Source: Ilyonectria destructans (Eukaryota; Ascomycota; Sordariomycetes; Hypocreales; Nectriaceae). From it: a DNA stretch of 64,000 nucleotides. This document shows positions 60,843 to 64,000 of the stretch, piece after piece; positions within the stretch are counted from its first letter, which is position 1, and each line of letters begins with the position of its first letter. The notes under the pieces were generated by a model, which was not told where the DNA came from, searched no databases, and was given only the letters and a program-made list of their open reading frames with translations. Made by a program: the position numbers and the translations under genes. The stretch is taken from positions 2,976,001 to 3,040,000 of the forward strand of contig JAHEWK010000007.1 in NCBI GenBank assembly GCA_020740775.1. Reading direction: 5' to 3'.

Positions 60843-61283
60843 TCATAGTGACGCAAGTGCTACCTCAGTTTTCAGGTGTCTCTCGGAGGTCTCATGAATT
60901 ACAGAGCCAGTTGGAAGCATCGCCGAATAATAACATCCGGCTAGGCGGGTTGGGAAGCAGGCTGAGGATAGGAGGGTGCGCCCGCAACGGCCCTTGTGGC
61001 TCATGTGCCCTTGCGTGTGTGGAGAGCGAAATTGGCCATCAACGTGTGTAGGCGTGTTTCCGTGCTTTGTCTTCGCATTGGAGTCGACATCCGTTGAGAG
61101 GAATAGCTCGGTAAGTGCCTGAGCGTTTTTGTTAGAAGTACCTCCGTGCCCATAGTTTGCGCTGTTACATCGTAAGGAAAGGTGCAGAGGTGTCATATCC
61201 GAAGCACTATTGTCACATGTATCAGGATATCGGGATATCGGATTTCTGCGGTTATGACGGAAGTGAAGCTTTCCTTCTGTCAT
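60843..61283 (-). pseudogene. Ankyrin-repeat gene relic
   Basis: On the minus strand a 146-codon frame contains MTPLHLSLRCN, ALTELFLSTDVDSNAKTKHGNTPTH and similar, which resemble two worn ankyrin units (TPLHLA...LLL..GADVNAKD..G.TPLH). The flanking residues are not ankyrin-like and no full gene can be built. It is most likely a decayed copy of an ankyrin gene like those elsewhere in the window. Confidence 0.4.
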
Positions 61284-61916
61284 CCATCGCCACTTGCCTC
61301 GTCACCGGCCTCATCATCAGATAAGCCCTAGGCCTAGCTTTTCCTTGATTTTATCAATAGCTAGTTGAAGCCAAAGACCCCGAAGGATCCGGAGCCTCTC
61401 GGCTGTCCGAGGTCATCCGAGGTCATCCGACATCATCATCAGTCTCTTCATCTATAAGACTGACCCAAAGACCCTCTTTTAGATAGGAAGAATATCAAGA
61501 GCTTCTCGCACACATGATCATTTCCATCTGCTAGATACGACAACTATGCTAGCCAATTATTGTAGTATTATATTCGCGTCAGCACCAATAAGGGCCCGAA
61601 TAGTATGCGTTACTTCCCTCTTATCACTCCCAGACATGTATTGTTGAACTGCAAGGCCGTATAATGGAGTTAACCCTGTTGTTGCCGGGCGGCACAAACA
61701 TTCCACTTTGACCTACACCGTGCTCTGTGTGGCTCGATTCCCTACAGTAAAAGATCTCAAAGAAGATGAATATCAACTATAGTCATTGGATGCCTCGTAT
61801 CAAAAGCACTGCCCATTTGATTACCCTACAGCACTGCCATCTTTTAGATGGTGTGGTGCGTTTTGATCATTAATACATTGGCTCGTTTGCAGGTAGATTT
61901 AAAGTTGAGTAGGTGA
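61284..61916. other. Intergenic gap with a short direct repeat
   Basis: CCGAGGTCATCCGA-type units repeat at about 61408-61432. No gene is supported. Confidence 0.45.
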
Positions 61917-62153
61917 GTTGTAAGTTTTAATACAGGAGAGGTAAGCCTCAAACACCTTACGTATCCAATAGAAGGTAAAGTGTACACGGGCGACTTTTCT
62001 GATTTTCTAGTAGCCGGTCTGATACAAATCTTTCGGGAAGGGAAGGAGAAATGGTTATATAAAACGGGAGATTTCGAAGTAGATGCTCAAACGGGAAAAG
62101 TAAAGATAACATATCGACATATTGACGGGGAACAAGTTGCCAACGCTCACTAA
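61917..62153 (+). pseudogene. Relic of an adenylation (AMP-binding) domain
   Basis: A plus-strand open stretch of about 79 codons reads WLYKTGDFEVDAQTGKVK and then RHIDGEQV, matching in order the A7 (YKTGD) and A8 (RxDxQV) motifs of an NRPS or NRPS-like adenylation domain with the usual spacing. It ends at a stop where RGQR and the A10 lysine should follow, and nothing recognisable precedes it. It borders the AT-rich tract, so it is probably the last readable part of a destroyed synthetase gene. Confidence 0.45.
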
Positions 62154-62199
62154 GGTTCCAGAAGCTAGTCCGCTTGTAACGACAAGAGAAGGCCAAACT

Positions 62200-64000
62200 T
62201 GAATATCTTAAGATACAATCTACCTTTATTGGAGCTATAGTCAGCTGGAAGTAAGCTTAAAGCAACTTAAAGCGAGTTAGAAGTTTCTAGTAACTTATTT
62301 ATCCGTTAGGAATTATAGTAAAATCTACTATATTAATAGTATAGTATCTATATACTTCTATTAACTTCTTTCTATACTATATAGTCAGCTGGAAGCTAAA
62401 TCTGTATATTAAACTACTTAATATTAGTATAATATTAAATTAATAAGATAAAAAGGTATCTAGTACTTATTATATAAGAAATAATAGCTATTTTTAATAT
62501 ATTATAGAAATTTACCTTAAATAACTCTTATTATTAAATATTACTATCTAATAAATTTAAATTTAATAAAGATAATTTTCTTCTTTTTTTTTTAAGTTTA
62601 TTTTTTAATATAAATATTCTTAAACTGTATATAATAGATATACTATTCTACTTTAGCTCTAATTATCTATATATAATTAGAATTCTATTTAAGTTTTAAA
62701 ATAAAGCTATAATCTACTAGCTTAATAATATTAGTATTTTTCTTTTTAGTTAAATTTTTAATTTCTTTTATTTTATAATATCTATATAATAAACTTATTA
62801 TAATCTTATAATATATATCTATTTAGTTCTTTTATAATTTAATTACCTTTAGTATATAAAAAATAATATAAGCTCTAATAATATTAACTTAAATAAATTT
62901 ATTTTTAAAGTCTTTTAACTCTTAAATATAACTATCTATAAGTTTATTAATACTCCTCTATATACTATAGTATTTCTTAAAGAAGTTAATTATCCCAGGC
63001 TAATATAGCTAGTTATATTAAATTAATTAGCTAGTATAGCTTTTGTATCTTTTATTAAAATTAGATAATTAAAAATATTAATATTTATTTTTTTATCTTA
63101 AAGAATATCTTTAATATATAAAGTAGTATTTTAGTATTATATTTCAATAAGAATTCCAGTAGTATTAATTTTTATAAGAAGAATATATATAAGTTCTTAT
63201 TTAATAAAAATAAATAATATAGTATTATTAATTCTAAATTTAATATTTACCTTTAAATCTAAAAATAACCTTTTTATTAAGGTTATATTTAATAAGATAT
63301 TAGATATTTAAAGATAGATTTATAATAAGTTTATATACTAATTAAAGAAGATACTATTAGATATTTAGTAAATAGTAATAAAGGTAGAGATAAATCTTAA
63401 GTATTAAAGCCTACTAGAATATAAAACTAAGATATATATTACTATCTTATAGCTTAAAAATACTATAGTTTTATAAATAGAATACTTATTCTAAAAGGTT
63501 AGAATTTAATACTTAACTGAATAAGCTTTTTTATACTGCTAATAATCTAGCTGGATTATTAAGATAATACTAATAATAAAAGGTATATTAATTATAGATA
63601 TTAGCTTCTCTTATTAGAGAATAAAAATTATTATATAAGTTGCTAATCTATTTTTTAATAATACTATAAGGTATTTAAAGTTTTAGCTATAGTAGAGAAT
63701 TTAAAAGCTACTTTTAGATATTACAGTTAATTTATTAAATATTAAATATTAAGTATTAAATATAATAGTATTTTATAAAACTTACTTATATATTCTATTA
63801 TAGTTAGTATAATATTAAAATATAGTATTTATTTTAATAACTAATAGATTAATATAGCTTTAGAATCTTTAAGGGATATTTTAATAAGTATTCTATCTTA
63901 CTTTAATTTTAAGCTTAATTAAGAGAGAGCTAGCTGCTTAAAGGACTTTTATAACTATAAAAAAACTCCAATTTTAATTAGAAAGATATTATAGTATTAA
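62200..64000. repeat. AT-rich gene-free tract (probable RIP-decayed repeat)
   Basis: The sequence is overwhelmingly A and T, with TA steps very common and CG nearly absent. No open frame of interest occurs. A block starting TATAGTCAGCTGGAAG appears at about 62234 and again at about 62381, pointing to a duplicated unit. This is the usual look of repeats after repeat-induced point mutation, and of subtelomeric or centromere-near DNA. No telomere repeat is seen. Confidence 0.7.

Noticed and set aside
61957..62196. A 79-codon minus-strand frame near the right end
   Set aside because: The opposite strand carries adenylation-domain motifs, which explains the open frame better.

Overview
The window reads as nuclear DNA of a filamentous ascomycete, probably a Sordariomycete of the Hypocreales type. 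The evidence is short GT-AG introns (about 42-164 bp) with CTAAC/CTGAC-like branch sites, GC-rich coding exons next to AT-rich gene-free islands that look like RIP-decayed repeats, a fungal Zn2Cys6 factor, a bANK factor, a fungal ABCC pump and a very large fungal non-ribosomal peptide synthetase (NRPS). I see no tRNA, rRNA, CRISPR or bacterial operon signal. The species cannot be named from this sequence alone.

Positions 546-48020 form one biosynthetic cluster: cytochrome P450 (-), metal-dependent deacetylase/amidohydrolase (-), class V PLP enzyme (+), stand-alone A-T NRPS (-), ABCC transporter (-), bANK regulator (+), short-chain dehydrogenase (+) and a giant NRPS with a terminal reductase (+). 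Joining its four open frames across three phase-0 introns gives one NRPS gene of 8542 residues. The gene set matches what is described for the Fusarium graminearum fg3_54/C64 (fusaoctaxin) cluster: NRPS9 loader, NRPS5 extender line, FGM5 ABC pump, and the Fgm1/Fgm3/Fgm2 route from arginine to a guanidinoacetyl starter. The proposed logic is that the P450 hydroxylates arginine, the PLP enzyme cleaves a C-C bond, a dehydrogenase (perhaps the SDR) oxidises the cyclised product, the amidohydrolase opens it, the A-T protein loads the acid, and the large NRPS adds residues and releases the chain reductively.

The assembly line here differs from the described one. It has five complete extender modules, not seven. 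Its own first adenylation domain is decayed and has no carrier domain. The first epimerase is decayed, and the fourth-module epimerase lacks about 75 residues. The prediction is a starter plus five residues (a hexapeptide-type alcohol or aldehyde), not an octapeptide.

Right of the cluster are an MFS transporter (48574-50140), a degraded LTR-like stretch, an uncharacterised multi-exon locus (about 50.9-52.2 kb), an ankyrin protein with near-identical DNA repeats (53052-54941), a divergent MFS / Zn2Cys6 pair (55863-59961), relics of an ankyrin gene and of an adenylation domain, and an AT-rich gene-free tract from about 62.2 kb to the end. Mobile DNA in or beside the cluster includes a 139-bp inverted-repeat MITE-like element, a half copy of it, and a solo LTR with a perfect 5-bp target duplication.
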